A DNA stretch of 64,000 nucleotides from Chloroflexota bacterium (lineage in GTDB: Bacteria; Chloroflexota; Anaerolineae; VGOG01). The notes under the pieces are model-generated. The model was not told where the DNA came from, did no database searches, and saw nothing but the letters and a program-made list of their open reading frames with translations. Of this stretch, positions 49,213-59,706 are shown piece after piece (position 1 is the stretch's first letter; every line of letters begins with the position of its first letter). The stretch is taken from positions 1-64,000 of the forward strand of contig JAUWOY010000011.1 of the NCBI GenBank assembly GCA_030611885.1, given 5' to 3'. The position numbers were made by a program, and so were the translations under genes.

Positions 49213-49774
49213 AATCACGCAAGAAGCAGCGCAAAGAAAGAGAATATATCAACGGCTTGGGGCAGTGGTGTTCGCTGTCGCCATCACCTTGGCCATCGCT
49301 GCCTTTCACGATGAGCTAGCCCGGTTTGAGCGCTATGGCTATCCTGGCGTTTTTTTCATCAGTTTGCTGGGAAACGCCACCGTGATTTTTCCTGCCCCTA
49401 GCCTGGCGGTGGTTTTCGGCATGGGCGGAGTATTGAATCCCCTCTTCGTTGGGCTGGTAGCCGGCGTCGGCGAGGCCCTGGGCGAACTGACGGGTTATCT
49501 GGCCGGCTACGGGGGTCGAGCCGTGATCGAGGACTGGGAGATGTACGAGTGGCTGGAGAGATGGATGCAGCGCAATGGCTCAGCCACCATCTTCGTTCTC
49601 TCGGCCATTCCCAACCCCATCTTCGACCTGGCGGGCATCGCCGCTGGCGCTCTGCACTTTCCGCTGGCGCAGTTCCTGCTGAGTTGCTGGGTGGGGAAGA
49701 CCATCAAAACCACCTTCTTCGCCTTTGCCGGCGCGCAATTCATCAACACCATTGAAAGCTTGTTCGGTGCTTGA
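49202..49774 (+). CDS. VTT/DedA-family membrane protein
   Basis: [56 protein letters not shown]. Confidence 0.88.
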   Translation: MKNRITQEAAQRKRIYQRLGAVVFAVAITLAIAAFHDELARFERYGYPGVFFISLLGNATVIFPAPSLAVVFGMGGVLNPLFVGLVAGVGEALGELTGYLAGYGGRAVIEDWEMYEWLERWMQRNGSATIFVLSAIPNPIFDLAGIAAGALHFPLAQFLLSCWVGKTIKTTFFAFAGAQFINTIESLFGA

Positions 49775-49857
49775 CATTTTCTGGGGTATGGGTTAGAATC
49801 ATTAAAGAGGCAGGGATGACAAGCAAATACTTTCCGCCTGGATAGGATGAAGAACGA

Positions 49858-50448
49858 GTGCGTCGAGTTCTTGCCCATTGCGAAACTCAAACAGAAGAGG
49901 AAGCTGTCACCGAAGAGATGAGAGAGCTTTTGAGGAAGGAAGTTAAAACACAATACGAGCACGTTATCCTCAACGGAGATAATGTGCCAGTCATTGCTGG
50001 AACAAACATGAAGGTGATCGAGCTCGTCCTGGGCAGAATGGCCTATGGCTGGAGTCCAGAGGAGGTGCATTTCCAGCATCCCTACTTGACGCTGGGTCAA
50101 ATCTACTCAGCCTTGGCCTACTATTGGGACCATCAGGAAGAACTCGACCGAGACATTGAGCGGCGGCTTCAGTTTGTTGATCAAGCTCAGCGAGCGCAAG
50201 AGCCTTTGAGGAGGTTCACGATGGGAGAGGTGATGACTTTACTGGAAATCCAAAGCTGTTTCGATGCCGAATGGGTGTTGATAGAAAACCCAGAGGTCAC
50301 AGAGTCGCTACAAGTGAAACATGGAAAGGTCTTGTGGCACAGCAAGGATAGAGACGAAGTCTACCACAAGGCCAGGGAGCTTCGGCCCAAACACTCAGCT
50401 ATTCTCTACACAGGTCGCTTGCCGGAAGGCACAGTGGTGGTGCTATGA
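49858..50448 (+). CDS. DUF433-like plus DUF5678-like protein
   Basis: VPVIAGTNMKVIELVLGRMAYGWSPEEVHFQHPYLTLGQIYSALAYYWDH is DUF433-like; EWVLIENPEVTESLQVKHGKVLWHSKDRDEVYHKARELRPKHSAILYTGRLPEGTVVVL is DUF5678-like. Confidence 0.8.
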   Translation: MRRVLAHCETQTEEEAVTEEMRELLRKEVKTQYEHVILNGDNVPVIAGTNMKVIELVLGRMAYGWSPEEVHFQHPYLTLGQIYSALAYYWDHQEELDRDIERRLQFVDQAQRAQEPLRRFTMGEVMTLLEIQSCFDAEWVLIENPEVTESLQVKHGKVLWHSKDRDEVYHKARELRPKHSAILYTGRLPEGTVVVL

Positions 50449-50828
50449 GTCTCTCGTTTGATCCGCAAGCAGGCTTGATTGTTGTGCCAGTTCGCCTTTG
50501 GGGGCCTGCTGGGGATACCATTGCACATCTGGCCATGGACACAGGTGCCACGGGATCGCTGGTGAACTGGGACATCGCTGTATTGTTGGGATACGATCCG
50601 GCTGCTACCAGGGAGCGAATTCGAGTGACGACTGGAAGCAGCGTTGAGTTCGCCCCCCAAATCGTGGTGCAAAGAGTTGAGGCGCTTGGGAGAGAGCGGA
50701 CAGACTTTCCCATCGTTTGCCACACCCTCCCGCCAAGTGCAGCCGTTGATGGAGTGCTTGGTCTCGACTTTTTCCGAGGTACTCGCTTGGTGCTGGACTT
50801 TCGCAAGGGTCTGGTGACGGTTGATTAG
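50445..50828 (+). CDS. Retropepsin-like aspartic protease domain protein
   Basis: LAMDTGATGSLVNWDIAVLLGYDP (DTGA catalytic motif) and VDGVLGLDFFRGTRLVLDFRKG; ATGA overlap with the upstream gene. Confidence 0.82.
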   Translation: MSLSFDPQAGLIVVPVRLWGPAGDTIAHLAMDTGATGSLVNWDIAVLLGYDPAATRERIRVTTGSSVEFAPQIVVQRVEALGRERTDFPIVCHTLPPSAAVDGVLGLDFFRGTRLVLDFRKGLVTVD

Positions 50829-50884
50829 AGAGCTGTTTCAGCCAGGGCGGGGCCGCTAGCCGAAAATCTGATAAGCAAAAGATG

Positions 50885-51150
50885 ATGATCAGGAGGAGTA
50901 GGCGGGTCGGACATGGTAGAGAAGAGGGGTCGTGGGCTGAAAGCTCCTCGCAGGGAGATCCGCCGAAGGTCGCCTGGGAGTCTGCTGGCTGATGGCAGAT
51001 GGCTCGCAGCTTCTGCAGCAGGTCAGTACGGGTAAGCCCGTTACAGCAGAATGAGAGAACAGCGGATCTGCCTGGCAATCTGCTGTTAAGCAAGGTGGTA
51101 CCACGGGAGGTGAGCCTCTCTCGTCCTTGACGGGAGGGGTTCTTTTGTTT
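50885..51150 (+). promoter_or_regulatory. T-box riboswitch leader (probable valine specifier GTC)
   Basis: AAGGTGGTACCACG T-box motif at 51092-51105; AGTA (50897-50900) and GAAG (50965-50968) resemble specifier-loop S-turn strands, followed by GTC at 50969-50971. Start boundary approximate. Confidence 0.88.
51112..51150 (+). terminator. T-box intrinsic terminator
   Basis: GAGCCTCTCTCGTC / GACGGGAGGGGTTC 14-bp stem (with G-T pairs), 3-nt loop, then TTTTGTTT. Confidence 0.88.
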
Positions 51151-51167
51151 ACCATGGGGACGGCCAA

Positions 51168-51196
51168 TTGACAAATCAGGCGACTTCCCCTATACT
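51168..51196 (+). promoter_or_regulatory. Sigma-70-type promoter (TTGACA - 17 bp - TATACT)
   Basis: -35 TTGACA at 51168-51173 and -10 TATACT at 51191-51196, spacing exactly 17, between the T-box terminator and the RHH gene. Confidence 0.82.
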
Positions 51197-51201
51197 TCAT
51201 G

Positions 51202-51217
51202 TGCCACTATGGTGGCA
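51202..51217. promoter_or_regulatory. Palindromic operator candidate TGCCAC-TATG-GTGGCA
   Basis: Perfect 6-bp arms right after the -10 box of the toxin-antitoxin promoter. Confidence 0.6.
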
Positions 51218-51240
51218 ATCTTTGGACGGAGGTGATCAAA

Positions 51241-51567
51241 ATGGAGACGGCTAAACTAACGGTGCGTTTGCCCAGGCAGCTTCACCAGACCCTGCGGGAA
51301 CGGGCAACGCGATCGGCGCAGTCGCTGAACAAGGTCATCGTTAACACCCTTTGGCGAGGATTGGAGCGCAAGGAGATCACTCCCCCCTCAGAATATGAGC
51401 GCACGATGGCCGCTATTCGCAAGACGGGATTGGTGACGACCCTGGGACCAGAGTGGGACAAGTATATCGAAGATGCTCCGGATATGACCGCTGAAGAGCT
51501 TCGTGAGGCGCTGAGAGGAATATCCCCTCTGTCTGAAGATATCATCGCGGATCGGGGCGAGCGCTGA
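51241..51567 (+). CDS. Ribbon-helix-helix antitoxin-like protein
   Basis: METAKLTVRLPRQLHQTLRERATRSAQSLNKVIVNTLWRGLER (RHH, Arc/CopG-like); start after RBS GGAGGTGATC. Confidence 0.85.
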   Translation: METAKLTVRLPRQLHQTLRERATRSAQSLNKVIVNTLWRGLERKEITPPSEYERTMAAIRKTGLVTTLGPEWDKYIEDAPDMTAEELREALRGISPLSEDIIADRGER

Positions 51568-52043
51568 TGGCTTCTTTCTACTTTGACAGCAGCGCATTGG
51601 TCAAATATTACATCGCTGAGATCGGCACCCACTGGGTGAAGATCTTGGTTGATGATCGAGTCGGTGATGAATGGCGCAACGCCGTCGCCACTTCATCTCT
51701 CAGCGTTGCGGAAGTGGTGGCTGCTTTTACTAAGCGGCATCTGATGCGCGAGATTTCCACGGGGCTGAAAGCGGCCCTTATTTCTCGCTTTCTGAGGGAT
51801 GGGCGCCAACGGTGTACATTGCTTGAAGCGGATAGCACGGTCATTGATACCGCCGTACAACTCATCCAACGCCATCCCCTGCGCGCCTATGATGCTGTGC
51901 AGTTAGCCACCGCTCTGATCTTGAATAATGCCTTGATCGCCGATCAGCTACCCCCCCTAACATTCGTCTCCGCTGACAACGTTCTCTGCAGAGCGGCGCG
52001 GGCGGAGGGGCTGCCAGCCGAAAATCCCAACGAGTATCAGTAG
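51567..52043 (+). CDS. PIN-domain toxin (VapC-like)
   Basis: MASFYFDSSALVKYYIAEIGTHWVKILVDD; VAEVVAAFTKR; LRAYDAVQLATAL; FVSADNVLCRAARAEGL. Confidence 0.92.
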   Translation: MASFYFDSSALVKYYIAEIGTHWVKILVDDRVGDEWRNAVATSSLSVAEVVAAFTKRHLMREISTGLKAALISRFLRDGRQRCTLLEADSTVIDTAVQLIQRHPLRAYDAVQLATALILNNALIADQLPPLTFVSADNVLCRAARAEGLPAENPNEYQ

Positions 52044-52127
52044 ATCCAAGATTTCCAGCAGAGGCGGCTCCCATGCCGCCGGTTCGCGGGCGTGGGAGCC
52101 CGCTCTGCTCAGAATTTGGATCTACTG
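52038..52127. repeat. Long inverted repeat between PIN gene and valS (CAGTAGATCCAA...TTGGATCTACTG)
   Basis: 12-bp perfect outer arms 52038-52049 / 52116-52127; inner arms 52057-52073 / 52093-52109 with few mismatches. Confidence 0.85.
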
Positions 52128-52168
52128 AGCATGAATAACCGAGTAATTTTCTAAGGAGGTATCTATCT

Positions 52169-54961
<2,793 letters not shown>

Positions 54962-55023
54962 GGAAGGGGTCCCTGCCCTGTCCCAATGGCGGGAATGTCA
55001 TCGAATAGCGTGAGGGGAAAACC

Positions 55024-56283
55024 ATGATCCAAGCTGACCTTCTCATCCACAGCGCCGCCCAGCTTCTCACCCTCGCCTCCGATGGCCCCAAGCGCGGGGC
55101 AGCGATGGGGGAGTTGGGCATTATCGAGCACGGAGCGGTGGCTGTCAAAGATGGCCTCATCGCCCTGGTGGGGCCGACGCCGGAGGTGCGGGGGCAGGTC
55201 ACGGCTGCCGAGGAGATGGACGCCGCGGGCAAGGTGGTCATGCCCGGCTTTGTTGATCCCCACACCCACCTGGTCTTCGCCGGCGACCGAGCGGGGGAGT
55301 TCGAGCAGCGGGTCAAGGGGGCTGCTTATTTGGAGATCATGGCTGCCGGTGGGGGGATCATGTCCACCGTGCGGGCCACGCGGGCGGCGAGCGTGGAGCA
55401 ACTGGTGGAGGAGAGCCGGGCGCGGCTGGATCGGATGCTGGCCCACGGCACCACTACCGCCGAGGCTAAGACCGGCTACGGCCTGGACGTCGAGACCGAG
55501 CTCAAGATGCTGGAGGCCATCCGCCGCCTGGACGCGGAGCACCCCGTAGACCTGGTCCCCACTTTCCTGGGCGCCCACGCGGTGCCTACCGAATACCAGG
55601 GCCGCGCCGATGAGTATGTGGACCTGGTCGTCGAGGAGATGCTGCCGATGATCAAATCCCAAATCTCAAATCCCAAATCCCAAATTTTCTGCGACGTCTT
55701 CTGCGACGAGGGGGCCTTCACCCTGGAGCAGTCTCGACGAGTGCTGGAGGCGGCGCGCGCCCTGGGCTTCGGGCTGAAGATCCACACGGACGAGTTCAGG
55801 CCACTGGGAGGCGCGAGGCTGGCGGTGGAGCTGGGGGCGGTCTCGGCCGATCACCTGGTCTGCACCCCCGACGATGAAATCGAGTTGCTGGCGAGGTCGG
55901 ACACCATCGCCGTGGCTTTGCCGGGTACACCCTTCGGTCTGGGGCGCCACGAGTATACCCCCGCCCGGCGGATCATTGACTCCGGAGGCGCTTTGGCCCT
56001 GGCCACCGACCTCAACCCCGGCACTTGCTGGTGCGAGTCCATGCAATTTATCATTGCCCTGGCCTGCCGCTTCATGAAAATGACCCCCGCCGAGGCCATC
56101 GTCGCTGCTACCATCAACGCCGCTCACGCCATCGGGTTGGGCCACCAAGTGGGGAGTTTGGAGGTCGGCAAGAAAGCCGACGTCCTCGTCCTTGATATTC
56201 CCGACTATCGCCATCTGCCCTATCGCTTCGGTGTCAACCTGGTGGATAGGGTGATAAAAAGCGGTGAGTTGGCCTGTACTTGA
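55024..56283 (+). CDS. hutI: Imidazolonepropionase
   Basis: VVMPGFVDPHTHLVFAGDRAGEFEQRVKGAAYLEIMAAGGGIMSTVRATR; FCDVFCDEGAFTLEQS; ATDLNPGTCWCESMQ. Confidence 0.96.
   Translation: MIQADLLIHSAAQLLTLASDGPKRGAAMGELGIIEHGAVAVKDGLIALVGPTPEVRGQVTAAEEMDAAGKVVMPGFVDPHTHLVFAGDRAGEFEQRVKGAAYLEIMAAGGGIMSTVRATRAASVEQLVEESRARLDRMLAHGTTTAEAKTGYGLDVETELKMLEAIRRLDAEHPVDLVPTFLGAHAVPTEYQGRADEYVDLVVEEMLPMIKSQISNPKSQIFCDVFCDEGAFTLEQSRRVLEAARALGFGLKIHTDEFRPLGGARLAVELGAVSADHLVCTPDDEIELLARSDTIAVALPGTPFGLGRHEYTPARRIIDSGGALALATDLNPGTCWCESMQFIIALACRFMKMTPAEAIVAATINAAHAIGLGHQVGSLEVGKKADVLVLDIPDYRHLPYRFGVNLVDRVIKSGELACT
55651..55687 (+). repeat. AATCCCA heptamer tandem array inside hutI
   Basis: ATCAAATCCCAAATCTCAAATCCCAAATCCCAAATT, encoding IKSQISNPKSQI. 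Confidence 0.92.
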
Positions 56284-56319
56284 CGAAATCGCCAAAGTAA
56301 ACTACAATGACGCTACTGG

Positions 56320-56416
56320 AGAAACCAGGTTTTTCTCTGCCTGATCAAGCAGATCATCGCTTTTAGGGTCTCTTGGGGTACGAAAGAGCATCTTACAGCC
56401 AAAAAACCTGGTTTCT
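56320..56416. repeat. Inverted repeat with 15-bp perfect arms (AGAAACCAGGTTTTT / AAAAACCTGGTTTCT)
   Basis: Arms 56320-56334 and 56402-56416 with a 67-nt spacer, just upstream of ffh. Confidence 0.88.
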
Positions 56417-56442
56417 GATTGACTTGAGGGGATGAGCACAAA

Positions 56443-57771
56443 GTGTTTGAGAATCTGACGGATAAGCTGCAAAAGGTGTTCGACAAACTGGCCAAGCGGG
56501 GCAAGCTCTCCGAGGGCGATGTTGATGCCGCCATGCGCGAGGTGCGACTGGCGCTGCTGGAGGCCGACGTCAACTACAAAGTGGTCAAGGACTTCGTGGC
56601 CAGGGTGCGCGAGCGGGCCGTCGGCGTTGAGGTGATGAGGACTCTCACGCCGGCCCAGCAAGTGGTCAAGATCGTCAATGAGGAGCTGATCAAGACTCTG
56701 GGCGAGCCTAGCAAGCTGGACCTGACGGGCGCACCGCCTCACGTCATCATGCTGGTGGGCCTCCAGGGATCGGGCAAGACGACTACGGCGGCCAAGCTGG
56801 CCCTGATGCTGCGCAAGTCCGGCCAGCGGCCCCTGCTGGTGGCCGCCGATCCCCGCCGTCCAGCGGCGGTGACTCAGTTGGAGGTGCTGGGGAAGCAGTT
56901 GGACATCCCCGTCTATCAAGAAGGCACTACCGTGCCTCCACCGATTGTCTGCGCCAACGCCGTCCGGCGGGCCGAAGAGGCTGCCCGTAGCACCGTCATC
57001 CTGGACACCGGCGGACGGTTGCACATTGACGAGGAGCTGATGCAGGAGCTGGCGGAGATCAAGAAGAAGGTCTCGCCTCAAGAGGTGCTGCTGGTGGCCG
57101 ATGCCATGACGGGCCAGGACGCAGTGAGGGCAGCGGGTGACTTCAACCAGCGGGTGGGTTTGACGGGCCTGATTCTGACCAAGGCCGATGGGGACGCTCG
57201 CGGCGGGGCGGCCATCTCCATCCGCTCCGTGACCGGCGTGCCCATCAAATTCCTGGGCGTGGGCGAGAAGACCGATGCCCTGGAGCCCTTCTATCCCGAT
57301 CGCCTGGCCTCGCGCATCCTGGGCATGGGCGACGTCCTCAGCCTGATCGAGAAGGCAGAAGCGACCCTCGATCAGGAGCAAGCCCTGGCTGTGGGTAGAA
57401 AGCTGGCCAAGGGCGAGTTCGACCTGGAGGACTTCCGGCAGCAACTGCGCGAGGTCAAGAAGATGGGGCCGTTGAGTCAGATATTGGACATGATCCCCGG
57501 CTTTTCCCAGGTCAGTCAGCAAGTGTCGCCAGAGGTCACCGACCAGCAGATGAAGCGGACCGAAGCTATCGTCAATTCCATGACCCTGGAGGAGCGGCAC
57601 AATCCCAAGATCATCAACGCCAGCCGCAAGCGGCGCATCGCGCGGGGCTCCGGCACCACCGTCCAGGAGATCAACCAGCTCCTGGGCCAATTTCGCCAGA
57701 TGCAGCGCATGATGAAGCAGATGACTAGCGGGCGCGGTCCGTTTTCGATGTTGAGGCAGTTAGGTAGTTAG
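56443..57771 (+). CDS. ffh: Signal recognition particle protein (SRP54)
   Basis: GLQGSGKTTTAAKLALMLRK; DTGGRLHIDEELMQEL; TKADGDARGGAAISIRSVTGVPIKFLGVGEK; GTG start. Confidence 0.98.
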   Translation: MFENLTDKLQKVFDKLAKRGKLSEGDVDAAMREVRLALLEADVNYKVVKDFVARVRERAVGVEVMRTLTPAQQVVKIVNEELIKTLGEPSKLDLTGAPPHVIMLVGLQGSGKTTTAAKLALMLRKSGQRPLLVAADPRRPAAVTQLEVLGKQLDIPVYQEGTTVPPPIVCANAVRRAEEAARSTVILDTGGRLHIDEELMQELAEIKKKVSPQEVLLVADAMTGQDAVRAAGDFNQRVGLTGLILTKADGDARGGAAISIRSVTGVPIKFLGVGEKTDALEPFYPDRLASRILGMGDVLSLIEKAEATLDQEQALAVGRKLAKGEFDLEDFRQQLREVKKMGPLSQILDMIPGFSQVSQQVSPEVTDQQMKRTEAIVNSMTLEERHNPKIINASRKRRIARGSGTTVQEINQLLGQFRQMQRMMKQMTSGRGPFSMLRQLGS

Positions 57772-57822
57772 GAGTTGACCACCCATGTCCATACACTGGG
57801 TGGTTGGAAAGGAGTTGGCGAA

Positions 57823-58149
57823 ATGATTGATGTGGTCAAAGCGGCGGATGTCGAGCCGGTGGAGATGGTCCCTGGGGTGTGGCGACGAATGTTGACCTAC
57901 GGGGAGCAGGTCATGGTCGTCCAGGTCACCCTGGAGGAGGGGACGGTTGTTCCAGCCCATCGGCATCCTCACGAACAGATCACCTACGTCATCGAAGGGG
58001 AGCTGTCCATGGAGGTCGAGGGTCGGACCCATGTCCTGGGAGCGGGGGATAGCCTGCTGTTTCCATCCGATGTGGAGCACGGGGCCACCGCTCTCCAGCG
58101 CACCCTTGTCCTTGATACCTTCTCCCCACCGCGGGAGGAGTACAAATAG
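57823..58149 (+). CDS. Cupin domain protein
   Basis: VVPAHRHPHEQITYVIEGELSMEVEG...LGAGDSLLFPSDVEHGA. Confidence 0.92.
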   Translation: MIDVVKAADVEPVEMVPGVWRRMLTYGEQVMVVQVTLEEGTVVPAHRHPHEQITYVIEGELSMEVEGRTHVLGAGDSLLFPSDVEHGATALQRTLVLDTFSPPREEYK

Positions 58150-58206
58150 CAGATATCCAATAGCTAATAGCAAATACCAAACCGAAAGGAGTTCAAGAGA
58201 AGAGAA

Positions 58207-58863
58207 ATGGTAAAGATCAGACTACGTCGTACAGGCAAGAAGAAACAAGCCAGCTACCGAGTGGTGGTGGCCGATTCCCGAGCGCCGCGCGATGGGCGCT
58301 TCATCGAGATCATCGGGTTCTACAACCCCCGCACGGATCCACCCACTGTTCAGATAAAAGAGGACCGCGCTCTTTACTGGCTATCGCAGGGGGCTCAGCT
58401 TTCCGATGCAGTGGCCAGGTTGTTGAAAAAACAGGGCACCCTCGACCGATTCGCGCGCTTGAAGGAGGGAGAGGACTTGGAAGCTCTACTGGCCGAGGCG
58501 ACTGTAGAGGAAGTCGTGGCTGAGGAAGTTGTAGAAGAAGTCGCGGCCGAGGAGGTTGCCCCGGTGGAAGAAGCGCCGGTGGAGGAAGCTGCTCCGGTGG
58601 AGGAGGAAACGCCGGTGGAAGAAGAAGCGCCGGTGGAGGAGGCTGCTCCGGTGGAGGAAGAGCCGGGGGAGGAAGCTGCTCCGGGGGAGGAAGAGCCGGT
58701 GGCGGAAGCTGCGCCGGTGGAGGAAGAGCTGGTGGAGGAGGCTGCGCCGGCGGAGGAAGAAGCGCCGGTCGAAGAGGCTGCGCCGGCGGAGGAAGAAGCG
58801 CCGGCGGAGGAGGCTGAACCCCCTGAGGCCGAAGTCGCTGAGGAGGTGTCTATAGCTGATTAG
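58207..58863 (+). CDS. rpsP: Ribosomal protein S16 with long acidic E/A/P-rich C-terminal tail
   Basis: [45 protein letters not shown]; about 125-aa (P)[12 protein letters not shown] tail. Confidence 0.95.
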   Translation: MVKIRLRRTGKKKQASYRVVVADSRAPRDGRFIEIIGFYNPRTDPPTVQIKEDRALYWLSQGAQLSDAVARLLKKQGTLDRFARLKEGEDLEALLAEATVEEVVAEEVVEEVAAEEVAPVEEAPVEEAAPVEEETPVEEEAPVEEAAPVEEEPGEEAAPGEEEPVAEAAPVEEELVEEAAPAEEEAPVEEAAPAEEEAPAEEAEPPEAEVAEEVSIAD

Positions 58864-58978
58864 GAAGCACCTTCTGAGGAAGAGCTCATGTAAGCGCCGC
58901 TGAAAGAGGAAATCTACGAGACCGCGGGCGAACAAGCTGACCAGCTCAGAACATCACAAGCAAAAGGAGGGCGATCCA

Positions 58979-59386
58979 ATGAAGGAACTGATCGAGTACA
59001 TCGCGAAAACACTGGCGGATGACCCATCACAGGTCCGTGTGGACGAGATTGAGGGCTCTAGCTCCGTGGTCCTCGAGCTGCGCGTGGCCCCAGAGGACAT
59101 GGGGCGGATCATCGGCAGTAAAGGACGGGTGGCCAACGCCATGCGCACCCTGCTAAGGGTGCTCGGTGGTAAGGAGGGCAAGCGCGTTACCCTGGAGATC
59201 GTCGAATCTCCAACGGCGGAGGCTGCCGCCGGAGAGGTTGCTCCGGTGGATGAGGTTGCACCCATTGAGGCTGAAGTAGTTGAGGAGGCGCCTATAGCTG
59301 ATTGGGAAATGCCTTCTGATGAAGAGCTCTTAGCAGCGCCGCTGGAAGAGGAAATCTACGAGACCACAGGCGAGCAGGCTGACTAG
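58979..59386 (+). CDS. khpA: KhpA-like KH-domain protein with acidic C-terminal tail
   Basis: MKELIEYIAKTLADDPSQVRV; GSKG loop; tail ..EVVEEAPIADWEMPSDEELLAAPLEEEIYETTGEQAD. Confidence 0.92.
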   Translation: MKELIEYIAKTLADDPSQVRVDEIEGSSSVVLELRVAPEDMGRIIGSKGRVANAMRTLLRVLGGKEGKRVTLEIVESPTAEAAAGEVAPVDEVAPIEAEVVEEAPIADWEMPSDEELLAAPLEEEIYETTGEQAD

Positions 59387-59419
59387 CTCAGAACATCCCA
59401 AGCAAAAGGAGGCGATCCA

Positions 59420-59650
59420 ATGAAGGAGCTGATCGAGTACATCGCAAAATCGCTGGTGGATGACCCGTCACAGGTCCGTGTGGACGAGATTGTAGGCACT
59501 ACCTCCGTTGTCCTCGAGCTGCGCGTAGCTCCAGAGGACATGGGGCGGGTCATCGGCAAGAAGGGGCGGGTGGCCAACGCCATGCGCACCCTGGTAAGGG
59601 TAGTCGCTGCTAAGCAGGGCAAGCGCGTTACCCTGGAGATCGTCGAATAG
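59420..59650 (+). CDS. khpA: KhpA-like KH-domain protein, second copy
   Basis: MKELIEYIAKSLVDDPSQVRV; GKKG loop; ends VTLEIVE, normal size (76 aa). Confidence 0.94.
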   Translation: MKELIEYIAKSLVDDPSQVRVDEIVGTTSVVLELRVAPEDMGRVIGKKGRVANAMRTLVRVVAAKQGKRVTLEIVE

Positions 59651-59706
59651 CAACCGAGGCGGGGGCTCCGTTGCGTGCCCCCGCCCCTTTTTCAGGGCGC
59701 AGTGAG

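Larger units (their letters stand above)
58825..59650 (+). repeat. Tandem duplication, about 441-bp offset, spanning S16-type tail end plus khpA
   Basis: GAGGCCGAAGTCGCTGAGGAGG..TATAGCTGATTAGG..(58825) versus GAGGCTGAAGTAGTTGAGGAGG..TATAGCTGATTGGG..(59267); near-identical through both KH ORFs. Confidence 0.92.

Noticed and set aside
56302-57690. 462-aa minus ORF opposite ffh
   Set aside because: Antisense shadow of a certain housekeeping gene.
58149-58186. AATAGC-like degenerate repeats upstream of rpsP
   Set aside because: Periodicity too irregular to claim as another heptamer array.
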